Shown: positions 17,650 to 27,240, numbered from the stretch's first letter. The stretch is DNA of 60,680 bases from Mariprofundus ferrooxydans PV-1 (GCF_000153765.1 NZ_DS022294.1:130080-190759), one strand, 5' to 3'. Program-made: numbers and translations. The notes: generated by a model not told the origin, from the letters alone.

Positions 17650-17851
17650 GCTGGTCACGTCGCGTCGAAGTCACGGCACAGGATAGTAGGACGATGAGAT
17701 GAAAAAAACCTTAAACTGTCGCAACTATTTAAAATATTTGATACTGCAGAGTACACAGGGTTTCACTGAAAAGATAAGTAACTTCGACCGCACAGACTGA
17801 ACGGGCTACTTTTCCCCTACATACTCAGATGGAAAACGAACCGGGTAAAAC

Positions 17852-17883
17852 AAAAAAGCCCGCCTTTTCGGGCGGGCTTTTTT
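17852..17883. terminator. Strong bidirectional terminator after rpsT
   Basis: A perfect 13-base stem AAAAAAGCCCGCC / GGCGGGCTTTTTT around a TTTTCG loop. It lies 26 bases beyond the rpsT stop on the minus strand and also works on the plus strand. Confidence 0.93.
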
Positions 17884-17908
17884 ACAAAAAGAACAAACTG
17901 TAGGTATA

Positions 17909-18172
17909 TTAGCCAATAGCCTTAACATGGGCATTCAGGCGGGAAACACGGCGGGAAGCCTGACGCGGATGCATCTGGTTCTTGCGGCCGGCACGGTCAA
18001 GCAAGGACGTCGCCTGCTTCAGCGCATCGGATGCAGCCTGCTTGTCTCCTGCCTCTACAGCCACCAGCACCTGCTTGACGGCAGTACGCATAGCCGACTT
18101 CTGGGCACGATTCTGAATACGTTTCTTTTGATCCTGGCGGGCACGTTTCAGTGCGGATACATGATTTGCCAC
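17909..18172 (-). CDS. rpsT: 30S ribosomal protein S20
   Basis: An 87-residue basic helical protein that binds 16S rRNA. The N-terminus, (M)ANHVSALKRARQDQKKR, is the classical S20 start, so I place initiation at the GTG at 18172, preceded by AGGAGATAGACAAC. The usual internal 'SAMRTAVKQV', 'LKQATSLLDRAGRKNQMHPRQASR' and 'RLNAHVKAI' segments are present. It is monocistronic, with its own promoter and terminator. A non-ATG start is common for rpsT and is used in other bacteria for feedback control. Confidence 0.97.
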   Translation of the reverse strand: MANHVSALKRARQDQKKRIQNRAQKSAMRTAVKQVLVAVEAGDKQAASDALKQATSLLDRAGRKNQMHPRQASRRVSRLNAHVKAIG

Positions 18173-18201
18173 GTTGTCTATCTCCTTGCAGCCCAATGGC
18201 T

Positions 18202-18251
18202 GCGCCTGTTTATGAGGCGCGCAACAATAACGCCTCGTCCCCTCCTGTCAA
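18202..18251 (-). promoter_or_regulatory. rpsT promoter and leader hairpin
   Basis: Minus strand: -35 TTGACA (18246-18251), a 16-base spacer and -10 TATTGT (18224-18229). The leader then holds a GCGCCT/AGGCGC hairpin with a 7-base loop (18202-18220) about 30 bases before the GTG start. S20 regulates its own translation in other bacteria; the hairpin is a candidate element, by inference only. Confidence 0.5.
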
Positions 18252-18282
18252 CCACTGCATCTTTCGACCCGCAGAGAATGAA

Positions 18283-20706
18283 CTAGTTCTTCGGCCCATC
18301 ATCGGCGATAATTGTCGGGGTAATAAAGATCAGCAACTCGTTACGGTTACGCACCTTCTGCTTACGCTTGAAGAAATTGCCGATAAACGGAATATTCTGC
18401 AAACCCGGCACACCGTTCACCTGATCTGATGTTGTCTGCGTATAAATACCACCCAACACCATCGTTTCACCATTTTTGACCAAAAGCTTGGTCATAATCT
18501 GTTTTTTATCAATCGTCGGGGGACCAACCGTGTTTGCCACAGGCGTATCCTTGTTAACCACCAGCTGCATGATGATGCGCTTGTCCGCCGTAATCTGCGG
18601 TGTCACCTTCAGCGTCAACTTGGCACTTTTAAGCTGATATGAAACAACCGGTGGCGTAGATGCCGTGGTTACCTGAAAAGGAATCTGCTGGTCCTGCTCA
18701 ATCAGCGCCTCCTGCAAATTACTGGTAAAGACGCGCGGACTGGAGACCACCTTGATCTGGCCTTCCGCTTCCGCAGCCGATAATTCGAGGTTCAGGTTGA
18801 GTGCGTTATTCAATGTGCCGAGCGTATAACCGATAGCCCCGCCCGCACCGGCTTTTACAGCCGCGCCCAGATCCACCACGTTCTGCGGCGCTGATGCCGC
18901 GCCGGTCACCGTATGGGTATAGCCGCCACCGTTACTATTCAGGGTGCCGCCCCACTTCACACCCAGATCGCGCGAGAATGTATCTGTCGCCTCAACAATA
19001 CGCGCTTCGACCATCACCTGCTGCATCGGTTTGTCAATCACAGCAATCAACCGCTTGATATTATTCAGCCGTTCGCGCGTATCGGTAATAATCATCGTGT
19101 TGCTGCGCTCATCAAGCATAATCACGCCGCGCTCGGATAGCAATTTCAGCTCGCTGGAGCTGCTTACAGTCTGTCCGGTGCCGTTAGCACCTGTTGTGCC
19201 GCCGGCTGCCCCGCCTGCACTGGTCACCTCTGTCTTGACCGAACCGCCCTCCAGAATGGTCTTTACGTCATTCACCGACGCATATCCCAGCGTAATAAAC
19301 TCCGTCTCCAGCGGCGCAACATCCTCCACACTCTGCTTGGCTTCCTTTCTCGCATTGGCATCCGCCTTCAACACTGCCAGCGGCGCAATACGCACCACAT
19401 TGCCGTTCTGCTCCTTGCCCAAGCCCCGTGCCGATAGAATCAAATCCAGGGCCTGATCCCATGGCACATCTATCAGCCGCATGGTCAGCACGCCCTTCAC
19501 ATCATCAGACATGATAATATTAAAATCGCTCATTTCCGCGATCAGTTTCAAAGCATTACGTATATCAATATCCTTGTAATTAAAGGTCACCTTCTGACCA
19601 GTGTAGACCTTTTCACTCTTCACCGCTTCATCATCAGCCCGTGCGGATGCCACCATATCCTGCGGTTTTATGGTGACAGTCAGGACATTGCCGCTTTGAT
19701 ATGACGAAACAACGGATTTCTGGCGCAAGCGAGTAACAATGCGGACATCCTTGTTGACACTGTAGGCGTCAATCTGCTCAACCGGACCGGGAAATGCGCG
19801 GACATCCTGCGTGCGCTCCTGACCGGGCGCCAGATGCGCCTGTTTCAGGTCGAGAATCACCTTGTCACCCTCTTCCTGCAGATTAATCACAGGGTCCGTA
19901 CTATCCGTTCTTACCACCAGATGAGAAATCCTGTCATCCGGCTGAAAATCAACCGCTTCAACCACGACTCCAGCCTTCTGTTTCGCGACCACATCACCAA
20001 AACGGATTATCATCTGATTGTTGTCCGCTTCAATCTGGTGTTTTGTCCCGGCTCCGGCACGCAAGCTCATCACCAGACGCAAACGGCCATCAGCGGAGCC
20101 CACCGTCACATTATTCAGGCGCGGAGACGTATAGGTATAGTACTCCTTCGGTAATTTGGAGCTGCCGCCCCAGAAGTCGAGCACCATTGTCTCGCCTTCA
20201 TTGGTCAACAAGGCGTTGTGATTTGCATCCATGTGCTGACCGCGCAGAATCACCTCAGTCGACTTTCCCTGATCGCGCACCTCAATATCCTGCACCACAG
20301 CCCCGCTGGCAGAGCTCTGCTGCGCAGCCTTGGCCGTAAATGACAGTAGCAGATCGTTACCCTTTTCGGCAATATTATAGGTAGTACCGCCGGCCATGCC
20401 GATTTCAACCCGCACACCGTCACTATCCTGCGAAGGGACAATCTGTTCGACGCCGCCAGCACCTTTTAACGGTACAACCCCTTTGGCCAGCGTGGTATGT
20501 GGAAATTGCAACACCACCCGGGCAGGTCCTTCAAGGTTGAACACCTGGTATGCAATCGGCGCATCCATCGAGATACGCAGGCTCTGCCGCGGACCATCCG
20601 CCAACATATTGATACCTTCAATCGTTGCTGCCTGTACCGCCGGGGCCATCAGCCACACAAACATTGTTATCATGGCTCCGTATAAATACCGGTATCCTGC
20701 TTTCAT
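18283..20706 (-). CDS. pilQ: Type IV pilus secretin PilQ
   Basis: Outer-membrane pore for the type IV pilus. The signal peptide (AMITMFVWLMAPAVQA) is followed by an AMIN domain (IEGINMLADGPRQSLRIS...) and a second AMIN-like repeat (ISHLVVRTDSTDPVINL). Next come an STN domain (VTFNYKDIDIRNALKLIAEMS), a secretin N-domain with a glycine/threonine-rich loop, and the secretin core (QVMVEARIVEATDTFSRDLG; 'ETMVLGGIYTQTTSD', 'VPGLQNIPFIGNFFKRK'). I chose the ATG at 20706 because AGAGG is well spaced before it. An ATG at 20751 that overlaps the pilO stop (TAATG) is the coupled alternative. The AMIN domains bind peptidoglycan in family members. Confidence 0.95.
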   Translation of the reverse strand: MKAGYRYLYGAMITMFVWLMAPAVQAATIEGINMLADGPRQSLRISMDAPIAYQVFNLEGPARVVLQFPHTTLAKGVVPLKGAGGVEQIVPSQDSDGVRVEIGMAGGTTYNIAEKGNDLLLSFTAKAAQQSSASGAVVQDIEVRDQGKSTEVILRGQHMDANHNALLTNEGETMVLDFWGGSSKLPKEYYTYTSPRLNNVTVGSADGRLRLVMSLRAGAGTKHQIEADNNQMIIRFGDVVAKQKAGVVVEAVDFQPDDRISHLVVRTDSTDPVINLQEEGDKVILDLKQAHLAPGQERTQDVRAFPGPVEQIDAYSVNKDVRIVTRLRQKSVVSSYQSGNVLTVTIKPQDMVASARADDEAVKSEKVYTGQKVTFNYKDIDIRNALKLIAEMSDFNIIMSDDVKGVLTMRLIDVPWDQALDLILSARGLGKEQNGNVVRIAPLAVLKADANARKEAKQSVEDVAPLETEFITLGYASVNDVKTILEGGSVKTEVTSAGGAAGGTTGANGTGQTVSSSSELKLLSERGVIMLDERSNTMIITDTRERLNNIKRLIAVIDKPMQQVMVEARIVEATDTFSRDLGVKWGGTLNSNGGGYTHTVTGAASAPQNVVDLGAAVKAGAGGAIGYTLGTLNNALNLNLELSAAEAEGQIKVVSSPRVFTSNLQEALIEQDQQIPFQVTTASTPPVVSYQLKSAKLTLKVTPQITADKRIIMQLVVNKDTPVANTVGPPTIDKKQIMTKLLVKNGETMVLGGIYTQTTSDQVNGVPGLQNIPFIGNFFKRKQKVRNRNELLIFITPTIIADDGPKN

Positions 20707-20750
20707 TCTCATCCTCTGTCTCCCGGAACCCAAATCAACGACATCAACCA

Positions 20751-21368
20751 TTATCGGCCCCTGGCTGTGCGTGTTTTTTCAGGTTGTTCCTCAACAAATC
20801 GATAGGTCACCGCCTGCCCTGCAACAGTCAGATCCCCTTTGCTCTTGCCCGTACTCAACCTCAGATGTTTCACATCCACGATACGCGGCATTTCACCCAC
20901 TCGTTTCAAAAACGTCAGCAACTGGCGAAAACTGCCCGAAAGATTAAAGGTAACAGGTACCTCGGCATAGATCTGGCGATTCACCTCACCCTCCGGCTTG
21001 AATGTCGCGAACTCCAGACCGGAATCCTTACCCGCCCATGATACGCTCTCCAGCAGATCCGGAATTTGTGATTTTTTTGGCAACATATTCAGAGCCACCT
21101 TCAGCTGCTTCTCCAACTGGGCATACTCCCTCTGCTTGCGAGGCAGGTTATGCGCCAGCCGTTTATTCTTGATCAATCTCATCTGCTGCACTTTCGCCTG
21201 CGCCTGTTGCTGCGCGATTTCCTGCTGTAGCGGTGCCCAGCCCAAAGAAAAGTAGACACCTGCAATGACCAGAAACACGACGGTAAGGGCCAGCAGTTTC
21301 TGCCATAACGGCAGAGGCAACATAGGCCTGAGCGATTCATACATGGACTGCTGCATGGATTCAAACAT
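20751..21368 (-). CDS. pilO: Type IV pilus inner-membrane alignment protein PilO
   Basis: A 205-residue bitopic protein: cytoplasmic N-terminus, one membrane helix (LLALTVVFLVIAGVYFSL), a long coiled coil (about 50-100), then a ferredoxin-like periplasmic domain ('FNLSGSFRQLLTFLKRVGEMPRIVD'). PilO pairs with PilN in the inner-membrane alignment complex and normally also contacts PilP. Its ATG shares one base with the pilN stop. In standard operons pilP follows; here the next gene is pilQ directly. Confidence 0.92.
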   Translation of the reverse strand: MFESMQQSMYESLRPMLPLPLWQKLLALTVVFLVIAGVYFSLGWAPLQQEIAQQQAQAKVQQMRLIKNKRLAHNLPRKQREYAQLEKQLKVALNMLPKKSQIPDLLESVSWAGKDSGLEFATFKPEGEVNRQIYAEVPVTFNLSGSFRQLLTFLKRVGEMPRIVDVKHLRLSTGKSKGDLTVAGQAVTYRFVEEQPEKTRTARGR

Positions 21369-21946
21369 CAGGAAGCCGCCTTGCCAGTCGAGCTGGTGGT
21401 TATCGTAACCTCTTTGCGGGTCACCTTCAGACTGAACTTACGCACCGGCAGGTTATTTACCACCACCCTGCTGATCACATCCAGCCGAACATCCGTGAAC
21501 ATCGGTGACTGATCCAGCTTGCGCATAAAGATAGCTACAGCCTTGTTGCTTTCGGCCTGTCCTGTCAGCAGCAGACTCCCGCCCTGCTCACTGATTTGAT
21601 TCAACCAGACATTTTCAGGAATCAGCAGAGCTATCTCATGTAACGTTTTCAGAGAATGAAAGCGTCCCTCCTGCAGGCGGTCAACAATCTTCAGCTTGCG
21701 CTCCACATCCGCCCGCAGGTGGTCAAGGTTCTCAATTTTGCCTATCTTCTGTTTCAGGTCCTGATTCTGCTTCTGCAACAGCATCGTTTCTTCCTTCAGG
21801 TCAGCCAACTGCAATGAAGCATATGTATGAGCCCCCAGCGTACACAGGATACCAACAATCACCACAGCAGCAAAAGCAGTCAAATGCTGAACAATCTGCT
21901 GCTGACGGCGTGCCGTACGGTAGGGAATAAGGTTAATGCGGATCAT
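21368..21946 (-). CDS. pilN: Type IV pilus inner-membrane alignment protein PilN
   Basis: A 192-residue bitopic protein that begins with the PilN signature IRINLIPYR, the short cytoplasmic peptide that docks into the groove of PilM. A membrane helix (FAAVVIVGILCTLGAHTYA), a coiled coil and a periplasmic domain ('NVWLNQISEQGGSLLLTGQAESNKAVAIF') follow. It overlaps pilM by four bases (ATGA) and pilO by one. Confidence 0.94.
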   Translation of the reverse strand: MIRINLIPYRTARRQQQIVQHLTAFAAVVIVGILCTLGAHTYASLQLADLKEETMLLQKQNQDLKQKIGKIENLDHLRADVERKLKIVDRLQEGRFHSLKTLHEIALLIPENVWLNQISEQGGSLLLTGQAESNKAVAIFMRKLDQSPMFTDVRLDVISRVVVNNLPVRKFSLKVTRKEVTITTSSTGKAAS

Positions 21947-23025
21947 ATATCGAAGTTCCGTAAGGCCAGGCCAATCGGCACCATCAGCATCGGGCCGATG
22001 CGCTGCAAATGCTCAACATCAAACTTGCGAGCGGCTATCTTGATATTTTTCAGCGGATTCAGTACCACACTGTCGATACCCAGGCGCTGTTCAAGTTCCG
22101 TAGCAATGTCCGGTATCAGTGCACAGCCGCCTGAAATAAAGAGCTTGCGCACCGGAAATTCCGCCTTGCTGGCAGAGTAGAAATCGAGCGAGCGAACCAG
22201 TTCGGAGGTCAAACCGCTATAAAAACGTTCCAGCGCTTCCGGCTGAACTTCCGAAAAACGCTCCACCTTCAAGGCCTCGGCCTCCTGGTAACTTAGCCCG
22301 TGCAGTTTCTGGATCTCTTCCGTCAGGTTCTGACCACCAAAAAACTGATCTCTGACAAAAGCCATGCGACCATTAATCAGAACATTGATATTCATCATAT
22401 TGGCGCCGATATTCACCAGTGCGTGCACTTCCGCATCTTCATCCGGCGGCCAGTCATCGCCTGCGACAGGTGGCTGATGTTCATCAGTAGTTTCTGCAGC
22501 ATTTTCCAATGCAAACACAGCACAGTCCATGCACTTCACATCCAGGCCGGCATTACCCAGCACCAGTTGATAATCTTCCACAACCTCTCGCTTGCATGCA
22601 ACAAGGACTACATCCATCTGCTCGGGATCTTCGGCATTCATGCCCTGAATATGAAAATCGAGAAAAACATCATCAATATCATAAGGTACATGCTGGTCGG
22701 CCTCGAACTCAATCTGCGGCTCCAGCTCAAATTCCGTGGCAACAGGTACGGCAATGGTTTTAATAATCACGGCGTTACCGGATACCGCCAGAGCCACATT
22801 TTTACTGGCGGGGCGGGCCTGTTCAACGGCATCAACCAGGGCCTGAGTGACTGCGGTGGAGTCAATAATCGTATTCTCCACAATCGCATCACGTGGCAAT
22901 GGAATCATGGCCAGCGCGACCAGCTCAAAGCCGGATCGATTGCGGGCAAGCTCTACCAGTTTAATGCCGGTCGAACTGATATCGATACCCAGCATGCCTT
23001 CCGACTTATTTGAGAAAAGCGCCAC
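21943..23025 (-). CDS. pilM: Type IV pilus assembly ATPase-fold protein PilM
   Basis: A 360-residue actin-like (FtsA-fold) cytoplasmic protein that binds PilN and links the alignment complex to the motor. The N-terminal LGIDISSTGIKLVEL is the phosphate-1 loop, 'LVNIGANMMNINVLINGRMAFVRD' the second nucleotide-binding motif, and 'LFISGGCALIPDIATELEQRLG' the adenosine motif. The start is GTG at 23025, four bases after GGAGG. First gene of the pilMNOQ operon. Confidence 0.94.
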   Translation of the reverse strand: MALFSNKSEGMLGIDISSTGIKLVELARNRSGFELVALAMIPLPRDAIVENTIIDSTAVTQALVDAVEQARPASKNVALAVSGNAVIIKTIAVPVATEFELEPQIEFEADQHVPYDIDDVFLDFHIQGMNAEDPEQMDVVLVACKREVVEDYQLVLGNAGLDVKCMDCAVFALENAAETTDEHQPPVAGDDWPPDEDAEVHALVNIGANMMNINVLINGRMAFVRDQFFGGQNLTEEIQKLHGLSYQEAEALKVERFSEVQPEALERFYSGLTSELVRSLDFYSASKAEFPVRKLFISGGCALIPDIATELEQRLGIDSVVLNPLKNIKIAARKFDVEHLQRIGPMLMVPIGLALRNFDI

Positions 23026-23066
23026 TCACCCTCCATAGCTTAAGCATTACCGACAAAAAACAGTGC

Positions 23067-23096
23067 AAGTTAGCTTGCCACAAGAATTAATGTCAA
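23067..23096 (-). promoter_or_regulatory. pilMNOQ promoter with operator-like palindrome
   Basis: Minus strand: perfect -35 TTGACA (23091-23096), an 18-base spacer and -10 TAACTT (23067-23072). A GCAAG-N4-CTTGC palindrome (23065-23078) overlaps the -10, a position where a repressor could act. It lies about 40 bases upstream of the pilM GTG. Confidence 0.5.
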
Positions 23097-23228
23097 GTTT
23101 ATGTGCCAGCTGCGACACACCACACTACGCCTGACGGAACTGTTATTTCCAGCCGGGCAATAATGTAGCCATCCTGTCAGATTATTCACGCAGATGCAGC
23201 AGAAAATATCAGGTGGGTACAGCCATTT

Positions 23229-26069
23229 CTATTTACCCTCCGCCATGCGCCGGGCAACAGCTGCAGCCCTGGCATTACCCACGCCCTCATAGGCTTTGGC
23301 CAGATAGCGATATATATCCGGTCGTCCATTCTCTCCCATCAGCGCGAGAGCATGCTTTAATGAAGCCTGCGCATCATCAAAGCGGCCCTGCTTCACATAC
23401 ACCCGCCCAATCCGGTACGGCACATCGGCATCATCGGGTTCCACCCTGCCCGCCTCTTCATATGCCCGCAACGCTGCGGGCAGGTCGCCACTGTATTCAT
23501 AGCAAGCGCCCAGATTAAAGGCTGTATATCGATGCTCAGGATCCTGCCTGAGCACATACTTAAACACTGCAATCGCATCGGCATACCACCCCTCCCGCAT
23601 CAACAGGTAACCGAATTCGTGTAGTGCGGCGGGGGTGGCATGAGCATCATGCAGCGCCGTTGCATAGTACCCCTGTGCATCTGCATAACGGACATCGAAA
23701 TCTGGTACAGCCTGAACCGAAAGCTGCCGCCAGCGGCGCGTCAGCGATGAATCGCCCAGCCGGGTTTTCGTGTGCCAGACCAGATCACCCGGAAACAGTG
23801 GCGATTGGGCCGATACGACATGCCTGATATCGTCCAGATTCATCTGTCGGCGCAACCGGGATTTGAACGCCGGAATTCCACGCTGGCGCAGACGCGCCAT
23901 CTCGAATTCGAGCGTCGGGTAATCGGCCCGGTTCAACGGTAGCGTCTTATCTGCAACCAGAGCCAGGGCATCGGTCGTTAACAACTGATAAGGCAGCCAC
24001 TCAGCCGGAATACCGTGAACGGCCAGCAGATTATCGTAGACAGGCTGACCTTTCTGCAGTCCGGGCAGTGAATGCGCCGAGATAGGCTGATCCGAGCAGA
24101 GCAGCAGAAAATAGGAGGACTTGATATACAACAATGCGCAGTGACGGAAGCTGTCAGCCACGGTATTGAGGATAATATCCACGCCTCGATCCCCCACGCG
24201 CGCATCCAGCCATGTCACATAGACACCATCTCCTTTCAGGCGCTGTTTCACCACCTGAAAAAAGTCGCGGGTGTACAACTTGGATGAACTGAAATAGAGC
24301 GGCGTCGTCACTGTATTCAGGATCAGATCATATTGCTTATCCGCTGCCCGCACATAATGAATGGCATCATCGACCACGATATTCACTGCCGGGTTGGATT
24401 CAATATCGAAATTCCAGCGCTTCATGCGAAACAGATTTTCCCTGACGACCGGATTGATCTCAACCACATCGGTATGGCCAAACATCTGTCCCACCACAGA
24501 TGCCGTGGCCCCGCTGCCCAACCCCAGCACCAGCGCCTGACCTGTGTCAGCTGAAAAAATGGAAGCCAGTGACCCGACCACTTTTTCAGAAGGATTATTC
24601 AACGGAATACTGTTATAGCCGTTGATAAAGAAGTAGGGGCTACCATTGACCTCATTGATAGCAAACACATCCTGATAGCCCTTATAAGCCGCCACCCTGA
24701 CCGTATTTTGACGCGCTTTACGCAGATCATCCGCAGCATGGAAACTGGTATAGCTGACATACAACAATCCCTCATCCCACATGCTTGTCCACGCCCCGCC
24801 ACAGGCCAGCAACAGCAGGGCACTCATGACAACATGGCGGAGCCTGCGTTGTCGACAGAGCAGCATCGAGCAGGCAATACAGGCACCGATAACCAGCAGC
24901 TGCACCCCATAGTCCAGATAACGGTGCAGCAGAAACACCATCAGCAGAAAGCCTGCCACATTACCCATGGATGCCAGATATAACAGATAACCGGAGTCCT
25001 TGCTCACATCCGCTGAGTTTTCTCCAAGCAGCGCGGGAATCGTGGCGCCAAATGCAATGCACGGAATACCCATCAGCACAAACAGGCACAACCACTTTAA
25101 CAGCACCAGTGCGACATAGGACCCGGCAGCCGAGGCGTACAATGAGGCATACAGGTCGGTAACCGGCACCAGCCCCGCCAGAAGCAGAAGCAGGCCGACC
25201 AGCGCGAGCAACAACACGGTTTGAAAGGATATTCGAAAGCGACGCACCAGCAATGAACCGACAGCAATACCAAGCAGCACAATCGATAATACCAGTGCAA
25301 ACGATTCCCGGAACGGGCCTAAAATCATTTCAGCCAGCTTGACCATAAACAGCTGAAACACCGCCGAAGCCATACTGACCGGAATAAGTGCCTGCCAACC
25401 GTAAAAGCCGCCGCTTCCGACTTTCACCCGGGGCGGATCGCTGCGCAACGCCGGATAGCCAAACCGTAAGGCGGCAGCAATAAACAGGTTAATACCGACA
25501 AACACCAGCACCGCACCGTGAATACCAAGCCAGCGCAACAGCACGAACTCAATCAAGATAGCTGTCAGCGCCGCTCCGATATTGTAGATGCCATAAACCC
25601 CGGAAAATTCAGATTTTTCGGAAATGCGGGACATGTAACCGGCAAACAGCGGCACACTGCAACCGATCAGAAATGCGGGCAGCAACAACAGTGCAATGCA
25701 GGCGATCACCGTGCCAGCCAGACCGGCCGGCAGCACAGGCAGGGTCGCATACAGCAACCCTTCCAGCCAGCTCGCACCAAAGACAAAACCGGCGCCATAA
25801 ACGCCGATCATTGCCTCAATCAGCCATAAACTGCGCCATAATCGCCAAGCATAACGAGAGCCAATACCGATACCGAGCAGGAACGTAATCAGAATCGCTG
25901 CCGACACCACAAACTGATCGCCGATCAGGTTACCCAACATGCGCCCGTACAGAACCTCATACGAAATACCGGCAAAACCGGAGGCCAGCATCAGCAGCAC
26001 AAACAGCAGGTGCTTCACCCTGGAGCCGTCATGGCGGTGATTGACCTGCAACTTCTCCGATAACATCAT
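23229..26069 (-). CDS. Fusion: multi-pass membrane domain + spermidine-synthase-like domain + TPR
   Basis: About 946 residues in three parts. Residues 1-425 hold roughly 12-14 hydrophobic helices of the kind found in membrane-fused spermidine/spermine synthases (first helix SGFAGISYEVLYGR). Residues about 430-720 are an aminopropyltransferase-like Rossmann domain: 'ALVLGLGSGATASVVGQMF' (SAM loop), 'VVEINPVVREN', 'VVDDAIHYVRAADKQYDLIL'. Residues about 790-946 hold TPR helices ('YTAFNLGACYEYSGDLPAALRAYEEAGR'). The catalytic product is not certain, since many relatives lack a shown polyamine activity. 'ATGATG' at 26069 follows CAGGATGTC. It is followed by no linked polyamine genes. Confidence 0.85.
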   Translation of the reverse strand: MMLSEKLQVNHRHDGSRVKHLLFVLLMLASGFAGISYEVLYGRMLGNLIGDQFVVSAAILITFLLGIGIGSRYAWRLWRSLWLIEAMIGVYGAGFVFGASWLEGLLYATLPVLPAGLAGTVIACIALLLLPAFLIGCSVPLFAGYMSRISEKSEFSGVYGIYNIGAALTAILIEFVLLRWLGIHGAVLVFVGINLFIAAALRFGYPALRSDPPRVKVGSGGFYGWQALIPVSMASAVFQLFMVKLAEMILGPFRESFALVLSIVLLGIAVGSLLVRRFRISFQTVLLLALVGLLLLLAGLVPVTDLYASLYASAAGSYVALVLLKWLCLFVLMGIPCIAFGATIPALLGENSADVSKDSGYLLYLASMGNVAGFLLMVFLLHRYLDYGVQLLVIGACIACSMLLCRQRRLRHVVMSALLLLACGGAWTSMWDEGLLYVSYTSFHAADDLRKARQNTVRVAAYKGYQDVFAINEVNGSPYFFINGYNSIPLNNPSEKVVGSLASIFSADTGQALVLGLGSGATASVVGQMFGHTDVVEINPVVRENLFRMKRWNFDIESNPAVNIVVDDAIHYVRAADKQYDLILNTVTTPLYFSSSKLYTRDFFQVVKQRLKGDGVYVTWLDARVGDRGVDIILNTVADSFRHCALLYIKSSYFLLLCSDQPISAHSLPGLQKGQPVYDNLLAVHGIPAEWLPYQLLTTDALALVADKTLPLNRADYPTLEFEMARLRQRGIPAFKSRLRRQMNLDDIRHVVSAQSPLFPGDLVWHTKTRLGDSSLTRRWRQLSVQAVPDFDVRYADAQGYYATALHDAHATPAALHEFGYLLMREGWYADAIAVFKYVLRQDPEHRYTAFNLGACYEYSGDLPAALRAYEEAGRVEPDDADVPYRIGRVYVKQGRFDDAQASLKHALALMGENGRPDIYRYLAKAYEGVGNARAAAVARRMAEGK

Positions 26070-26154
26070 GACATCCTGCCTAGAAATAAGTGTGCCAGTT
26101 TAAACAAAGGTCGTGGAAAACTGCCCTCAGAGGTGAAAAATACTGTGAGCGGGC

Positions 26155-27237
26155 TCACCCGCCATTATGCAAAGACAGCGGTATACGGCGCGCACCGAAA
26201 CCGTCATGAAATACGCCGAAGCACCCGGCAACAGCGGCATGACAGTCCGGACAACGCCCGTCGGGCAATAACTGATAATCGAGAATTTCATACCAGTCGC
26301 GTACGATCAGCGCACGCTTGCAACCGGGGCAGTAGGTCGTGCCTCCCTCACTATCATGAACATTACCGGTGTAGACGTAGTGCATCCCGGCCCTGAGCGC
26401 AATATCTCTGGCGCGGTACAGAGTCGATGGTGGCGTAGAGGGCGTATCCAGCATTTTCCAGTCGGGATGAAATGCGGTAAAGTGTAATGGCACATCCGGC
26501 CCCAGCTGCCCGACGATCCAGTCACACATGGAGTTCAGCTCCGCATCACTGTCATTTTCGCCGACAATCAGCAGCGTGGTAATCTCGAACCAGACATTCG
26601 TCTCATGCTTCAGGTAAAGCAGCGTATCGAGCACCGGCTGCAGATGTCCGGCACACAGGCGATGATAAAAATCACCGGAAAATGCTTTCAGGTCCACATT
26701 GACCGCATCCATATGTGAAAAGAACTCACCACGCGCTTCCGGATGGATATAGCCGGCAGTGACAGCCACAGTCCGGATATGTTGTTCATGACATGCGATG
26801 GCCGCATCCACCGCATACTCCAGGAAAATAACCGGGTCATTATAGGTGAATGCAACACTCCCACAGCCCGCCTCCACCGCCGCTCTGGCAATGCCCGCCG
26901 GTGTTGCCTCATCACACAGTCGGTCGAATGCTCGCGATTTTGAGATATCCCAGTTCTGGCAGAACTTACAGGCCAGGTTACAGCCGGCGGTGCCGAATGA
27001 GAGCACACTGGAACCGGGATAAAAATGATTCAGCGGTTTTTTTTCAATCGGATCGATACAGAAGCCGGATGAACGACCATAGGTGGTCAGCACCAGCGTC
27101 TCTCCCTCACGCTTGCGTACAAAACAGAGGCCACGCTGGCCCTCGTGCAGCCTGCAATCGCGCGGGCAGAGATCGCACTGAATACGCCCGTCATCCAGTC
27201 TGTGCCAGTACCTAGCCGGAAAATGCTGCTGCGCCAT
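26155..27237 (-). CDS. amrS: AmmeMemoRadiSam system radical SAM enzyme
   Basis: A 360-residue radical SAM protein. The cluster-binding motif is C-N-L-A-C-K-F-C within 'GTAGCNLACKFCQNWDIS', preceded by an N-terminal cysteine set (CDLCPRDCRLHEGQRGLC) and followed by a C-terminal pair (YCPGCKRALI, CPDCHAAVAGC). The layout matches the PflA-related enzymes that occur with AMMECR1 and Memo proteins in bacteria and archaea. The reaction is not known. A GAGGAGTAGG site precedes the ATG, and only three bases separate it from the AMMECR1 gene. Confidence 0.93.
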   Translation of the reverse strand: MAQQHFPARYWHRLDDGRIQCDLCPRDCRLHEGQRGLCFVRKREGETLVLTTYGRSSGFCIDPIEKKPLNHFYPGSSVLSFGTAGCNLACKFCQNWDISKSRAFDRLCDEATPAGIARAAVEAGCGSVAFTYNDPVIFLEYAVDAAIACHEQHIRTVAVTAGYIHPEARGEFFSHMDAVNVDLKAFSGDFYHRLCAGHLQPVLDTLLYLKHETNVWFEITTLLIVGENDSDAELNSMCDWIVGQLGPDVPLHFTAFHPDWKMLDTPSTPPSTLYRARDIALRAGMHYVYTGNVHDSEGGTTYCPGCKRALIVRDWYEILDYQLLPDGRCPDCHAAVAGCFGVFHDGFGARRIPLSLHNGG

Positions 27238-27240
27238 AAC

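Noticed and set aside
22300-23013. 237-codon open frame antisense to pilM
   Set aside because: Shadow; the PilM motifs are on the minus strand.
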